Shown: positions 35,281-46,584, counted from the stretch's first letter. The stretch: 64,000 bases of DNA from Vitellaria paradoxa (GCA_019916065.1 CM034233.1:36496862-36560861); one strand, 5' to 3'. The notes: generated by a model not told the origin, from the letters alone. A program made the numbers and translations.

Positions 35281-37285
35281 GTCATTTATATAATGCCTGG
35301 AGCTCTGCAAAATTGTCTCGGGTAAATCCGATCAATATCATACATCATGTATAACTCGATCTTGAATTATGATCCGGATACCTTTCATTGACAAAGAATT
35401 TTATTTACACAATTAAAATTATCCTATTCTAATTATGCAAATTCATTGAATTGAAATATACAATAAAATTTTTAGAAAAAGAAAATTATACTAATGCAAG
35501 CTTTTTTTAGAGAGAGAAGCTCTGCCTTGCTCTGAGAGCTCCATGTATGGAATGAGAAGAGAGGAAGGCAGGTAGATGATGGAAATAAAAAGAAAAGGCC
35601 CCCTATTTATAGGATTTTTGGCCGATCAAGTGTTTTGCTCATTCAAATTGGCAAAAAGAATTGCCTGTTTGATTGCACAAACATGTTTGCCTGACAAAAC
35701 AGGCAAAACTTTTTGCCATAGCTATTTTGTGGTCATTTTTTCCTAACAAGATGAGCGAACAATTCTGCACAGTATCACAGGCAAAGATGTTCGCAAAACA
35801 AGTTAGGCAAACAAGTTTACAATTCAAGGTAGGTAAAAACCTTTGCCAAAAGCCTATTTGGCAAACAAAATGGCAACTAGGCCAAAGCCACTGGCTCAAG
35901 CTATGCTCAGCAAAGTTTGGGTACTGTCCTGACAAGTTTAGGCCATTCTAAAACCTCTGACGCAATTTTTGGGAGCCTCTGGGACCTCTCAAGCACTTTT
36001 TGAAGTGACTTAGACCAATTAGGCCAAAACTAGACTCAATTTGGATTTTCTAAGATCGAGTTATGCTTGTTTCAAAACTGCTACTCCGAAACACGTTGAA
36101 ACTGAGATAGGGTTAGCCAATCCTTTGACTTAACCCCTGGAAGCACCACCAGGATGACTCATCGCACCATTTTCGGTATAAGGACCCATAAATGCCATCA
36201 GCGGGTCTCTAAGACACTTTTATGAATTTAGAAAAATTAACAAATTTTGCAAACAAATCAATAAAGGGATTTTCTAAGGTTTAACTTGACCAGACCTAAC
36301 TATGCGATTACTTCAAGGAACTTACCCTTGACATTCTTGTGCAATTTGAAGGCCTTCTAACTTCATTTGAGTCTCAAATTGTGTCTAGTGCACCAGCAGC
36401 TTCCTTTTCGTCAGTAGGAGTCATTTTGAGTCAGCGAGGCTCGGATAACCTTTGGAGTGGCATTTTGGCTGCTTTAAGCTATGTTCTATATTTTCTAACA
36501 TGTCTTGGGATGTTGTGTATCTTCCTATGTGGTTCTGGCTTGATCTGTGTATTCCAGACGATGTCATCCTTTGGGTGTGTTAGTAAAGGCCGTTCTTGAC
36601 TTGTGGACCGAATTGACCCTTGACTCTGGACTTTGACTCCTCTGTTGATGCAAGAATCCTTAATTTGGTGTCTTAGACATGTATGTGTAGTTTGGTCACC
36701 TTTTACGTTGATCTAGGTCTTCAGCTTGGCTTTTCCCTAACTCCAGGAGTACAACTGTTATTTTGCTGTTTGTTTACTTTTTGTCAAATTCTTACACTTT
36801 GACGTATCCTACAATTAAGAAAACTTAATCAGTAAAACACCATTCAATTAAAAGTATTAAATACTATAAATATTAAATGAGGAGGCAAAATTGGGGTGTC
36901 AACATCCTTGCATATCTTTGGCTTAATCTGGGCATTCTGATCGATACCATCCTTCGAGTGCATCGGTAGAGGATATTCCTGACTTCTAGATCGAATTAAC
37001 CCTTAACTCTGGATTTTGGCTCTTCTATTGATGCTAAAATTATCTGTTCGATGTCTTCGACATGCTTGTGCAATTTGGTGGCCTTTAGTCTTGATTTAGG
37101 TCTTCAGCTTAGCTTTTCACCAGTTTTGGGTTACAATCGTCATTTTGCTGAATGCATGTTTTTGTTGATTTTTGGCAATTTAATATATCCTACAATTAAG
37201 AAAACTTAATCAGTAGAGTACCATTGAACTAAAAGCATTAAATATTATAAATTTTATGCAAGGGAGCAAAATTGTGGTGTCTACA

Positions 37286-37354
37286 GCAATCTTGGTCACA
37301 AAGACTATATCTACTGCAAAAATGATATCCTATCTAGTACACAACGTAGCATAC
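37286..37354 (-). pseudogene. Ty1/copia element F, RT fragment left of a solo LTR
   Basis: On the minus strand this reads YATLCTR-stop-DIIFAVDIVFVTKI, the RT-RNase H border block (YAMLCTRPDI...) of copia elements. It continues the frame that ends at 39322 across the solo LTR. The left end is the insertion point of element C. Confidence 0.7.
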
Positions 37355-37359
37355 ATGAG

Positions 37360-39316
37360 TGATTAGCTTATAATATAGCACTTTTATATACTTCTTTAAT
37401 GTGCTAATTGTATAAATGCATTCACTTAAAGCTCAATTTTATTGCCTATTTCTCATACACTTGTGTTTTGTGATGATTACAATTTTCAGGAATTAATTTT
37501 AGGCAATTGAAGGCCTAAACAACATAAAAATGTAGGTGAAAGAGGAATGTGAGGCAAAAAAGAGGAATAAATGGAGCTGAAAGAGGAAGAAAAATTCTAA
37601 GTGTGGATGCTTGGTTCATACCTAGGTTCGAATAGGGGTAGTGCGCACCCAGGTTGGGACCGCAAAAGGCTTGCAAGTGGAAAAAAAAAAAGAGAAATAT
37701 TCTAAGTATGGAATGTGGTTCGCACCTAGGTCCGAACAGAGGTAGGTTAGGACCCAGGTTTGGACCACAGAACATTATACAACTTTGGAACACAACAAAA
37801 ATACTAAGTATAGAGCTTGGCTCACACTTAGGTCCAGACAAGATATGGTGCGCACTTAGGTGCAAACCACATAAGCTAGAGCAACTCTTGAACCAAGAAA
37901 AATCAGCTAAGGAAGAGGGAAGGTCCAAACCTAGGTTCGGACTAGTTCGGACCCCTGTCCAGACACCTGATCTACTTGGACAAGTTTTGTAATTTTTACA
38001 TTATTCTTGAAGGCTTTTTGGTACTTTTGCACATAAATTAGGTTGTACTATAAATAAAGGGTAATTGCTGAAAGTTAGAGAACTAATTACATTCACATAG
38101 AGTTAGAGTTAGTTAGAGGTGGAGTTGATTATAATCTTAGAGAGAGAATGTAAATCTTGTTTGTTTTGAGAGAATTTCCATTTCCTTTTCAATTCTCTTG
38201 TAAAATGTTGGATTTCAATACAAGTTCAAGTTTCTCTTCATCTATGAGTGAGTAGTTCTCTTGTTTGGATTCAAATCAAGGAGAGTAGACGATGTATGTG
38301 AATTTTCAAGGTACTTTGAGTTTCAATGTTAAATTTCTTGAGAATTTTCTATGGATAATAGTTGATTCATTTGGATCTATTGAAATTACCAATTGAGAAT
38401 TGTAGATCAGTTCTTGTTTGTATAGTTTATATCGATTATATGTGAGTTCCTAATTAGAATTCTCATGCACTTTCTTGAAGATTTTGTCTATGAATTACTA
38501 ATATAGAACTTTCATGTACGCTCTATAGATTGTGCACTTTAAGTGTTTGATTTGTATTTTCAATTAAGTGAACCTAACTTCGTAACCAAATTAATCAATT
38601 ATTGTTCTAAATTGCACTTCAATGCTTAATTTTGTTTGGATTTGTAATGAATGATGATTGGTTTGTTTGAATCCTTTGAAATCCCTAGTTGATGTTGTTA
38701 GATTAACTTTTGATTGTATATTCCATGTACATTATATGTGAGTTGCTTAGTTAGAATTTTTGGGCCTAATCATAAGGATTTTGTATGTGGATTGCTACCT
38801 AGAGCTCTCATGTACTCTATATAGATTATTACACTCTAAGTGTTTGATCTAGGGACTCAATTAAGTGAACCTAATTTTACAACCAAATTGATTAGTCATC
38901 GTTCTATTTTGGGTATGAATGATAAATATCTTCTGATCTACTTCGTATAAGGGTTAGATTGAGTTACAATTGATCCTAAAAAAATTTATAGAATTGAATT
39001 GATTTGATCCAAGATCCTTTTACAGTTGTTTTTAGTTTGATTAAATCTTTCATTACAATTTCTAAGTTAGATTTTATCATCGCCACCTAAGTGTTTGACG
39101 AAATTCCTAGGTAAGTTTTATTTTTAAAATTCAAACCAATTTTCTTTGATTTCTATTGTGTGACACCTACTAAGTAAAAGAAGAATAATTGTGAGTTCAC
39201 AACACCTCTCCTTGTGGGTATGACTAGTATTTCACTGTTTAATTTTAAATTGCTACAACCGATTACCTTGCACTTGGAGTGTATCTGCTCTTTCCTTTAA
39301 GAGATGACTTCAAGCA
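37360..39316 (+). mobile_element. Solo LTR, 1957 bp, in copia element F
   Basis: It is flanked by ATGAG at 37355-37359 and 39317-39321, with TGATTAGC...TTCAAGCA ends. Removing it and one ATGAG rejoins the copia RT frame. The right part (CTCTCCTTGTGGGTATGAC, then TTGCACTTGGAGTG) resembles the end of Athila-type LTRs. Reiterated CACCTAGGTCCGAAC-type motifs occupy 37620-37970, where open but meaningless frames occur on both strands. Confidence 0.8.
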
Positions 39317-39321
39317 ATGAG

Positions 39322-40000
39322 GTTTCCTATTGCTAGAGCATAAGGAACTGCTTTCATATGCTCAACTTCTAGAGGTGTCTTAAAAAACTTCTTAGACAGA
39401 GGCACTCCATACCTGAAAGGTACCAGACCCTTTTTAGAGTTATGCACAGAATACTTGAGTAGTATCTTATCAGTTTATGTAGTCTAAGACAATCCTAACA
39501 TCCTTTTCTTATGATCTCGCACTTGATCCCAAGGATGTAATTAGCTTCTCCCAAGTCCTTTAAATCAAGCTGTTTTTCTAATCTTACTTCAATTGTGGAT
39601 AACATACCAACATCATTTACAATAAGTAGAATGTCATTCACATATAGGCGTAAGAACACCACCACGCTTCCACTACTTCTCTTATACATACAAGATTCAT
39701 TCGGGTTTTGATCAAAACCAAGTGACTTGATTGCCTGCTCAATTTGGATATTCCAGCCCCGAGATGCTTGCTTAAATCCATAAATAAACTTATGCAATTT
39801 ACATATCATATGCTCCTAGCCTTTAGCTCTGAACCCATCTAGTCCTCTCTTTCTCTTATAAACCTACTTACAACCAATGGGTTTAATATTAGCAAGTGGT
39901 TCTGCAAGTTCGCAGACTTCATTATAGTACATAGACTCCATTTTAACTTTTATAGTAGTTTTCTAGGAATCAAGTTCCTTAATCAATCAAGGATTATATT
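39322..40000 (-). pseudogene. Ty1/copia element F, reverse transcriptase
   Basis: The open part is 39495-39809: KLHKFIYGFKQASRGWN, then LRLYVNDILLIVNDVG, then DLKDLGEANYILGIK, all copia RT blocks in order. The active site should be YVDD; here it is YVND, so one catalytic Asp is lost. Upstream, MESMYYNEVCELAEPL and a KPIGCK block (39870-39945) run straight into the KLHKF block. The segment with KARLVAKGY and the first catalytic Asp (MDVKTAFLNG) is deleted. Stops and shifts lie at both ends. Confidence 0.8.
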
Positions 40001-40769
40001 CATCACATGAAATACATCCATCCATACGAAATAAAGAAACTTTAAATAAACTAAATAACCATTCTTTATTAAAATAAAATCAGTGCATCATCTAATAAAT
40101 GATTTCAAGGCATACATCCCTGAGAGCTTTTTCTCTCTAGAAATCTAGAGAAAGAAGCTATTAAAGAGAATCCAGGAATTAACTTGGCTAGGGGGCAAGC
40201 TCTTGCAAGTCTGTCTTACTTTAAGATAGTTCAAGCAAGGGGGGAAAAAAGAAAGATAGAAAGAAATTAGCTCCTATTCTTGATCGTTTACCCTATCCAC
40301 TAGGGGTGTAAGTGGCTAAACATTTTGACTAGGTAGCATATTGCCCCAGGAGTGGTTCCTTTTATGGAACTAAATTTCATTTGATTATCCTATCCACTTG
40401 GGATGTAAGCCGTCATTTAATTTAGTACATAGAATTTTGAGTATGCCCCTCCTAAATCCCGTGGGATGTAAGTAATTTAGATTAGGTTGAGTGGCTTTTT
40501 AGAGCTTGTCAAGAACTCATTGTATGTCATCTTTTTTTTTTTTTTTTTTGGAATGGAAATAATAAACTAATCTTCCTCTTAAAAAAAAAATAAAAAACAG
40601 AATTGCTTTCTTAGAACAAGAAATTATAGTGCACATGAGCTAGTCAATTTAATGGTCCAAGGAGTTATTGAAATCCAGAAATTCATGCTTGATCAGCCTA
40701 CTGTTTGGTTTAACTGTTCCTAGTCTATTCGAAGCAATTAACTCAGCCACAGTAGACTTTAAGAAGGGG
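40001..40769. other. Unassigned repeat-like sequence
   Basis: No coding is recognised. The phrase TATCCACTxGGGxTGTAAG occurs near 40293 and 40391, with a looser AATCCCGTGGGATGTAAG near 40458. A T20 run (about 40532-40551) and an A10 run follow. The region may hold LTR or untranslated remains of F or G, but I cannot place their limits. Confidence 0.35.
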
Positions 40770-41256
40770 CATATCCGAATACGTCATTCTGCTATTCAGA
40801 TACAATATAAATTGTGAGAGGCATTTGAATACTGGAAGGGTATATCCGGATACCCCAACCAGACTTCCTGATATCCAGGTATGCAGGCAAGAATTCCTGA
40901 TATTCGGATACAACCAGAAGATATCGGATACCCTTTCAGCCAAGCCATTACACCTGTGCATTATTTATGCGTTTGACGGTTGGAAGGCACCATTTCATTG
41001 CCTATTATTAATATATGTTTTAATTGCTATTAATTAGTCTTTTCCTAGCCTTAGAAGGTTGTTCCAAGATTAAATAAGTCCATTTTTTAAAATGATAAAT
41101 AGTGACTTTTGAGATTAAACCTGTGTTTTGTATTTTTTAGTTTTGTATCTCTAAAGGTGGATGCCTTTGAGTGGTGAATTTTCTCTGAGTTCTTTAGGGT
41201 GGTGATTCTTATCCTTAAAGTGGTGAACTTTGTATTATTAATTAACAACAGTATCA
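40770..41256 (+). repeat. Probable 5' LTR of element G
   Basis: The sequence ending ACAACAGTATCA at 41256 is followed by a tRNA-Met-type primer site, so an LTR should end here. TATCCGAATACG / ATATCCGGATACC / TATTCGGATACAACC phrases recur near 40790-40935. The left end is uncertain. Confidence 0.45.
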
Positions 41257-41262
41257 TTTTTT

Positions 41263-41276
41263 TGGTATTAGAGCTC
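41263..41276 (+). promoter_or_regulatory. Primer-binding site of element G
   Basis: TGGTATTAGAGCTC is close to the initiator tRNA-Met primer site (TGGTATCAGAGC). It lies between the LTR-like sequence and a gag frame. Confidence 0.65.
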
Positions 41277-41379
41277 AGTTTTGTGGGTTACTAAGATTTT
41301 GAGCAAAACATGAGAGTTAAGTAATTTTTGTCCTAGTTCAATCAAAAACAAGCCGTGGCAGGCAAAGCATTAAGAGGGC

Positions 41380-42806
41380 TTACATTAGAATAGGCCCAAC
41401 TCATGAGAATTTAATGAAGACAAGATGAGATGATGGAGCAACTAAATTGTTTGACATAGGCATTTAAAAGTATAGCTATGTAGCCACAACAACAACAAAA
41501 TGGAAGACAACTAGAAGCACATGGGGATGCAGAAGATCACCAAGTTTTTGGACTTGGAGTTGATTCTAGTGATGAAGATTTCCTGATTCAAAGATAAGGG
41601 AGATAGCCACAAGAACATGAAGGGGATGTAAAGGTTGAAATCCAGAATTTGATGACAAAATGTAAGGTGGTGTTTTCTTAAATTGGTTATATACTACAGA
41701 AAGGAAGATAAAATTGGTGGTCATCAAATTGAAGGGTTATGTTTTACTTTGGTGGGAGAACTTGAAAAGGGATAAGAATAAAGAAGGTAGGAATCCTATT
41801 CGAACTTGGGAGATAATGAAATGTGAACTAAGGAGGCGATTTTGTCTGAGAATTACAGACAAGAAAATTTCACCAAGTTCTATAGTTTGAGGCAATATAA
41901 TATGGCTGTGGAAGATTACGTCAAGGAGTTTGAATATCTAATGCTTTGGAGGGACATCAGTGAACCAGAAGAACACACCATTGGAGGGTTCTTGGGAGGA
42001 TTGAAAAGAGAACTTGCAGATGCAATCAGGCTACGACACTTACAACACTTCTAGAATTTTAACAATGTTCGAAAGCTTGATATCACCATTGAGCAACAAC
42101 GAATGAAGTATTCATCAAAAGAAGCCACCAAAACAAATTTTTATAACCAGGGGAATGACACCTCTAGTTCAACTAAGCCTTTGCTCAAGGTAGTGGTTTC
42201 CAGCAAGAATGAAATAAAGGGGGAAAGGGGCCTGGGACAGAAGTCTTCCAGTAATTCCAATGCTACCTGAAAGTGTTTTAAATGGCAAGGGTATAGTCAC
42301 ATCACTGCTCAGTGTCCAAACTGAAAGGTAGTGACCATTATTGAAGATGTAATTGAAGAAGATGAAGAAGACATAAAAGACATAAACCAGAAAGAAGGGG
42401 AGATTAAAGGATTTATCAAGCAAGCTAATAAAGGAGAAGCTCTGATAATTTAAAGAAGTCTTAATGTGACTCAACTTAATGATAATTCATGGCTGTGGAA
42501 CAACATGTTTCAGACTAGATGCACTAGAAAGGGAAAAGTTTGTAATGTGATCATTGATAGCAGAAGCTATACAAATGTGGTAACCGAAGAAATGGTGACT
42601 AAGATGAACTTAAAAATCGAACCACTACTTCAACCATACGGAATTTAATGGTTCCAGAAAGGCAATGGCTTTAGAGTTACAAAAAAAATGTCTGGTGCTT
42701 TTCTCCATTGGAAAGAACTACAAAGATGAAGTCTGATGTGACATAACACTAATGGATGCCTGCCATCGTTGCTTGGAAGACCTTCACAACATTATCGGAA
42801 GGTAGC
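41380..42806 (+). pseudogene. Element G: gag and protease (broken Ty3/gypsy)
   Basis: The gag core is read as LKGYASLWWENLKRDRNKEG-like sequence near 41720-41790 and then SENYRQENFTKFYSLRQYN... (41842-42054), the retrotransposon gag fold. The zinc knuckle near 42273-42325 reads CFKWQGYSHITAQC, so the second Cys of CX2CX4HX4C is Trp. The protease near 42540-42640 has VIIDSRSYTNVV, where family members have D-S/G-G-S, so the active-site Gly is Arg. An LGRP block follows near 42775. It is truncated by a 2.3-kb insertion at 42807. Confidence 0.75.
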
Positions 42807-45103
42807 TGTCTGCTCACAAAAATTTTGATTTTGAACTCCCAAGTGCAAGAGTGTACACTATAATATTTGTTTGGTGAGACTAGGATCGAATCCACAGGGA
42901 GTGCTTTGTTAAAAATTTTAAGGAAAGCTTAAATTTGAAAAGTTCTTGTAAGTTTGAAATAAACTTTCATAAAGTATGTTTGGATTTGATTTAAGCTTGA
43001 AATTGTAAAAGTTTTAAGAAAGAAAATTTAACAACCAAAAGTAAAATACAAGTAATTTAAACTACTTAAGAACTTAAGGAGGCTCCTCCTGACAACTATA
43101 TTTGAGTCCGTTCACTTCTCACTCTCCTAACACGGGGTAAGTGATTGTTGATATCCGATTGCCGATGTTGGTACCTATGACTATGGAATGCTTATTTTAT
43201 TAAAAGAAAAGAGGAACTCAGAAGGCAAAGTTGAGTGGTGCGTCCTTTTCTTCATTCAAAGCGCAGGTCAAAACAAGCTACGATAAAGGGCCTCCTTGGA
43301 GACTTGGGATCTCAGCAGGAAATGTGAAGGTTGCTTAAAGCCGGCTGATCGATAGGCGAAAGAAAATCAACTAGTTTAGTTCTGATCTAAGTAGACTCAT
43401 AATAGGGAATAAACCCAACCGCCTTTTTTTAGTCTTTCTTCTCCCAAAAATTAGAATCTAACAGAGGTTAGGAATCACACAGCATGGATAAATGAAACAA
43501 TAAATGAAGAAAACCTAAACGGATAAAGAAGAATGCAACCATTTTTGAAGCTCGGTTCCTAAGGATCCAATATGACCACTTAGGTCTACATTACCATGAT
43601 ATTGTTCTATGGAAGCAGGCGGGCTGTTAGAAGTTCGACCCAATTTTTTTTGGTGTTGTAGGGGAGGGATTGACCTTTCTAATGCATATTTAACCGTACC
43701 GGCATTGCCCCACTGATTTGCTTTCAATCAGAACATTACGCAGCGTAACCTGGTTGGCAAGGCCTCCCATGTGGCCCACCTCAAACCAATAGAAGGGGAT
43801 TTCGAACTAAGCTAATAAAGGTGATCTGCTCCAACTACGGGATGAAGGCCAACCCCACCGGGTAGTGCTCCCTTCGGCTTTGTGCCTACGCTCATTGGGT
43901 CAACTAGGTTTTTTTCTCAAGTTAGGGTTAGCTCCGCTGTCAATACAAAAAGACTTGGTTTAATTAATGAAATAGAAGACTTGGTTCCAATCCAATCCAA
44001 GTGTGGTATATTGATGATTCATTCAACATAATCTTTTATAACTCAATCCAAGTTTAACAATTGTGTACTTGAGAACATGATATATCATGTAAACTTTAAA
44101 GAAAATAAGTATAACATTCACAAGAAATAATGGAAATGGAATTCTTCAATTGATCAAGACATGGAACCTTAAAACCACCTCAACTAACCTTTTTAGGAGA
44201 AATTTCTAGAAGGTTTCAATGCTTTAAAATTAATCAACATATAAACTTTGGATATCTCTTATACAAGCAAAACCTATTGGATCTAAAAGTAATTGTTTTC
44301 TTGATAATTGAACAACAACTATGGATGAGACATTGAATCAAACATTTGGACTACAAAGACCAAGCTTGATTATAACATCATCCAAGTTTGAATCTAAAGA
44401 TTATAACAATCACTCTTCTATCATTTATATCAAGAAATCATTTTAGACTTGTAAAACCAATAGTTAGATTGATTTTATCATTTTAACTATCACTTTTCTT
44501 GGTTTAAAACCAAGCTAAGAAAAGTAGCAAGAGATGGTAAAGGAAAAGAAAAATCCATTGAAACTTGAATGCTTGAAAATATGTTTTATATCAAAAGTAC
44601 TTAAACAAAATTACAAGATTGAAGAACAAGTTTTGAAGATAAAGAACAAAAGGAAGAAACAGAAGGAAGAGAAGAAAAAGAAATGTAAAAGATAATCTTA
44701 ACTCACACACTCTTCTCTTTAACTCACTTTCTCTATAAAATTACATGTCTTTGTTCTTTACCTATGGTATATATTTATAGGCATCTTTCTCTTTCATGCC
44801 CAATCCACTTGCACCATCCACTTGCACAATCAACTCACATTTTCCAACTTGCATCATCAACTTACACAGCCCACTTGCATTCTCCAACATGCATCTTTCA
44901 CTTGCATATCCAACTTGCTTGATCAACTTGAACGATCCGCTTGCATCTTCAACTTGAACGATCCGCTTGCATCTTCAACTTAAATGAACCATGAAATAAA
45001 GAAGACTACAACTAAAATAGATAAAACTATATATTTAGTTACTTAGAATAAGTAAAATAATATTAATTCTAGGGACTAGTTCTACAATTTTGAAGTACAT
45101 TTA
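42807..45103 (-). mobile_element. Probable solo LTR, 2297 bp, inside element G
   Basis: It is flanked by GTAGC (42802-42806) and GTAAC (45104-45108), a duplication with one mismatch, and removing it reconnects the linker frame of G. It starts TG (plus strand) and ends TTA, so one canonical end base is changed. CTCCCAAGTGCAAGAGTGTAC and TCGAATCCACAGGGA near its left end are the mirror image of the terminal blocks in Athila-type LTRs, so it is minus-strand. A segment unlike the rest lies at about 43120-43950. Confidence 0.6.
43120..43950. other. Possible mitochondrial DNA insert (NUMT) in the solo LTR
   Basis: This stretch is visibly richer in G and C than its AT-rich surroundings and lacks LTR character. 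It reads like plant mitochondrial intergenic DNA, for example GTAACCTGGTTGGCAAGG and GTGCTCCCTTCGGCTTTG. A 70-codon minus-strand frame at 43515-43727 is open but not recognised. The origin is a judgement from sequence style only; a plastid or other source is possible. Confidence 0.35.
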
Positions 45104-45108
45104 GTAAC

Positions 45109-45450
45109 ACATGATGGTTTTAAATATACTTATTCATTTGTTAACAATGGTGTTCGGATTGTTCTAGTTCCTTTAAAGCCAAAAGAGAAAGATTCCAAGG
45201 TGGTTGGAAGTTCTTTTCTAACAAGACCACAACTAGAGCAAGTTTTCATTAAATAGGAGGGTTCTATGTTCTACTGGTTATGGATGCTACGGATCCTCAA
45301 CAAAAAACATGCCATGAACTTTTGTTGTCTCTATTGGACAAATTAAAGGATATGGTACTTGATGAGATTCCTATTGGTTTACCAACAATGAGGAATATTC
45401 AGTGCTATATTGACCTTGTGCTAAGAGCTTCCCTTGCAGTTTTCCAATAG
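45109..45450 (+). pseudogene. Element G: protease-RT linker, truncated before RT
   Basis: The frame resumes HDGFKYTYSFVNNGVRIVL, the block that follows the protease in chromovirus-type polyproteins. The LDEIPIGLPTMRNIQCYIDLV block near 45358-45420 normally lies just upstream of RT. Homology ends near 45450 and no RT follows. The element is a 5' fragment. Confidence 0.7.
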
Positions 45451-45646
45451 CATATAAATTATTAAACCATCAAATAGTATATCACAAATTTTTAACATCA
45501 TAGTTCACCATACTATTCAAGTTTGATGTGTGTATGACCCAATTTCTTACACTAAACTATCATAGCGAAAACCAAAATACATTACGAGAGCAACAAATCA
45601 AATAAAACGCTGGAAGAAGAAAAAGAATGGTAGTACTATTACCTTA
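45451..45646. other. Short unassigned stretch
   Basis: About 200 AT-rich bases between the end of element G and a MITE. I see nothing identifiable. Confidence 0.3.
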
Positions 45647-45649
45647 TAA

Positions 45650-46048
45650 GAGCATGTGCAGCAAAAGAGATAAAAAATCATTTTATGTATTTTTGCTAAC
45701 AAATATGAAAAGAACTGTCTGCACCAAACTCTCCAAATCCGCAGCTATTCTTCCTCCTGCTACAGTAACTCAATTTTTCTACCGAGATACTGTTCACGAG
45801 TGATTTAATTGTTTATTATTTTTCCTATCGAGCTACTCTTCTGTGCATATTGCTTTGCTGCCCAATGGGTGTGGTCTTCCTTTTCAGGTGACCGTTGGGC
45901 TCCAATTTGAATTGGTAAAATTAATTTTTTAATAGACAATTGATAAAATACCTAGCATTGGTGTGACTTAAAAAATAAAAGTTACTAACTAAACTTAAAA
46001 TGTACACTGTTTACTAGATAATTTAGTTATCCATTGGTGCACTTGCTC
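45650..46048. mobile_element. PIF/Harbinger-like MITE, 399 bp
   Basis: The terminal inverted repeats are GAGCATGTGCAGCAA on the left and TTGGTGCACTTGCTC on the right (13 of 15 paired). It is flanked by TAA at 45647-45649 and 46049-46051, the 3-bp duplication typical of PIF/Harbinger (Tourist) elements. It has no coding capacity and depends on a transposase from elsewhere. Confidence 0.75.
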
Positions 46049-46051
46049 TAA

Positions 46052-46584
46052 AGTCTAGAGAGATAGAGAGGGAGATAAAGAGATGGGAGGTTTGTGAGAG
46101 AGTAGGGTTCGGTATGAAATTTTGATGTGTAATGTGATTAAAATGCAAACAGACAAAGAGAAATGTTATAAAGCAACACAACTAACTTGATGAGTGGCAA
46201 ACTCTTCATGGACGAATAACGCAGTGAGGCTAAATATAGGTAGGCTTAGGCCTGGAGCTTGACTATTTGTGATTTTTTTTGATAATGCTAAGGTGATTGA
46301 TAGCTCAAGTATTCACGGGAAGCATGAACTGAATTGGTTCAAACATGTTGAACTGAGTCTATATGCTTAGTGGGAAGCAGAACGGAAGAGAAAGGATAAA
46401 GAAGTCGGCATTCAAAATGTCAAAAAGGAGTTGGGTTATAGGCACACTGTCAAGTTTGAAATCGATATTCACAATGATGACTTAAGGTCAAAATATACAA
46501 TATCCAAAGCTAACTTCATTGATTTTTTTTAAGATATGCTTTCACGGATGACAACGTTAGTGAGACTAAAATATATTTTTTTAA
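46052..46584. other. Unassigned sequence between two DNA elements
   Basis: About 530 bases of moderate GC. A GAGAGATAGAGAGGGAGA purine stretch opens it. Frames near 46290-46480 are not long enough to support a protein. It could be an old host or element fragment. Confidence 0.3.

Larger units (their letters stand above)
32620..36904 (-). mobile_element. Solo LTR E, 4285 bp, same family as element C
   Basis: It is flanked by TCCTT at 32615-32619 and 36905-36909. On the minus strand it starts TGTTGACACCCCAATTTTG and ends CCAGTTGCGACA, a full TG...CA LTR. It aligns with the LTRs of C along most of its length. No coding or primer site is inside. It is a recombination remnant of a complete insertion into the LTR of a relative, and gives the full-length form of this LTR. 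Confidence 0.85.
30549..37285 (-). repeat. Right (5') LTR of element C, interrupted by solo LTR E
   Basis: The LTR is 30549-32619 plus 36905-37285 once E and one TCCTT are removed, about 2.45 kb. On the minus strand it begins TGTAGACACCACAATTTTG at 37285. Relative to E it lacks about 1.8 kb, including most of the modular repeats and the ATGGCATAGC array. The next bases (GCAAT, 37286-37290) are in copia element F; they are the expected duplication, with the partner outside the window. Confidence 0.8.

Noticed and set aside
35639..35951. Overlapping open frames of 92 and 98 codons on opposite strands
   Set aside because: They are in the conserved part of the LTR family; the sister copies are interrupted by stops, so coding is unlikely.
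37515..37992. Overlapping open frames with repeated GPN/GPQ residues
   Set aside because: They arise from GGTCCGAAC-type reiterations in a solo LTR.
37400..39295. Alternative boundaries of the 37360 solo LTR with a TTTAA duplication
   Set aside because: ATGAG at 37355-37359 and 39317-39321 with TG...CA ends also restores the copia RT frame, so it is the better solution.
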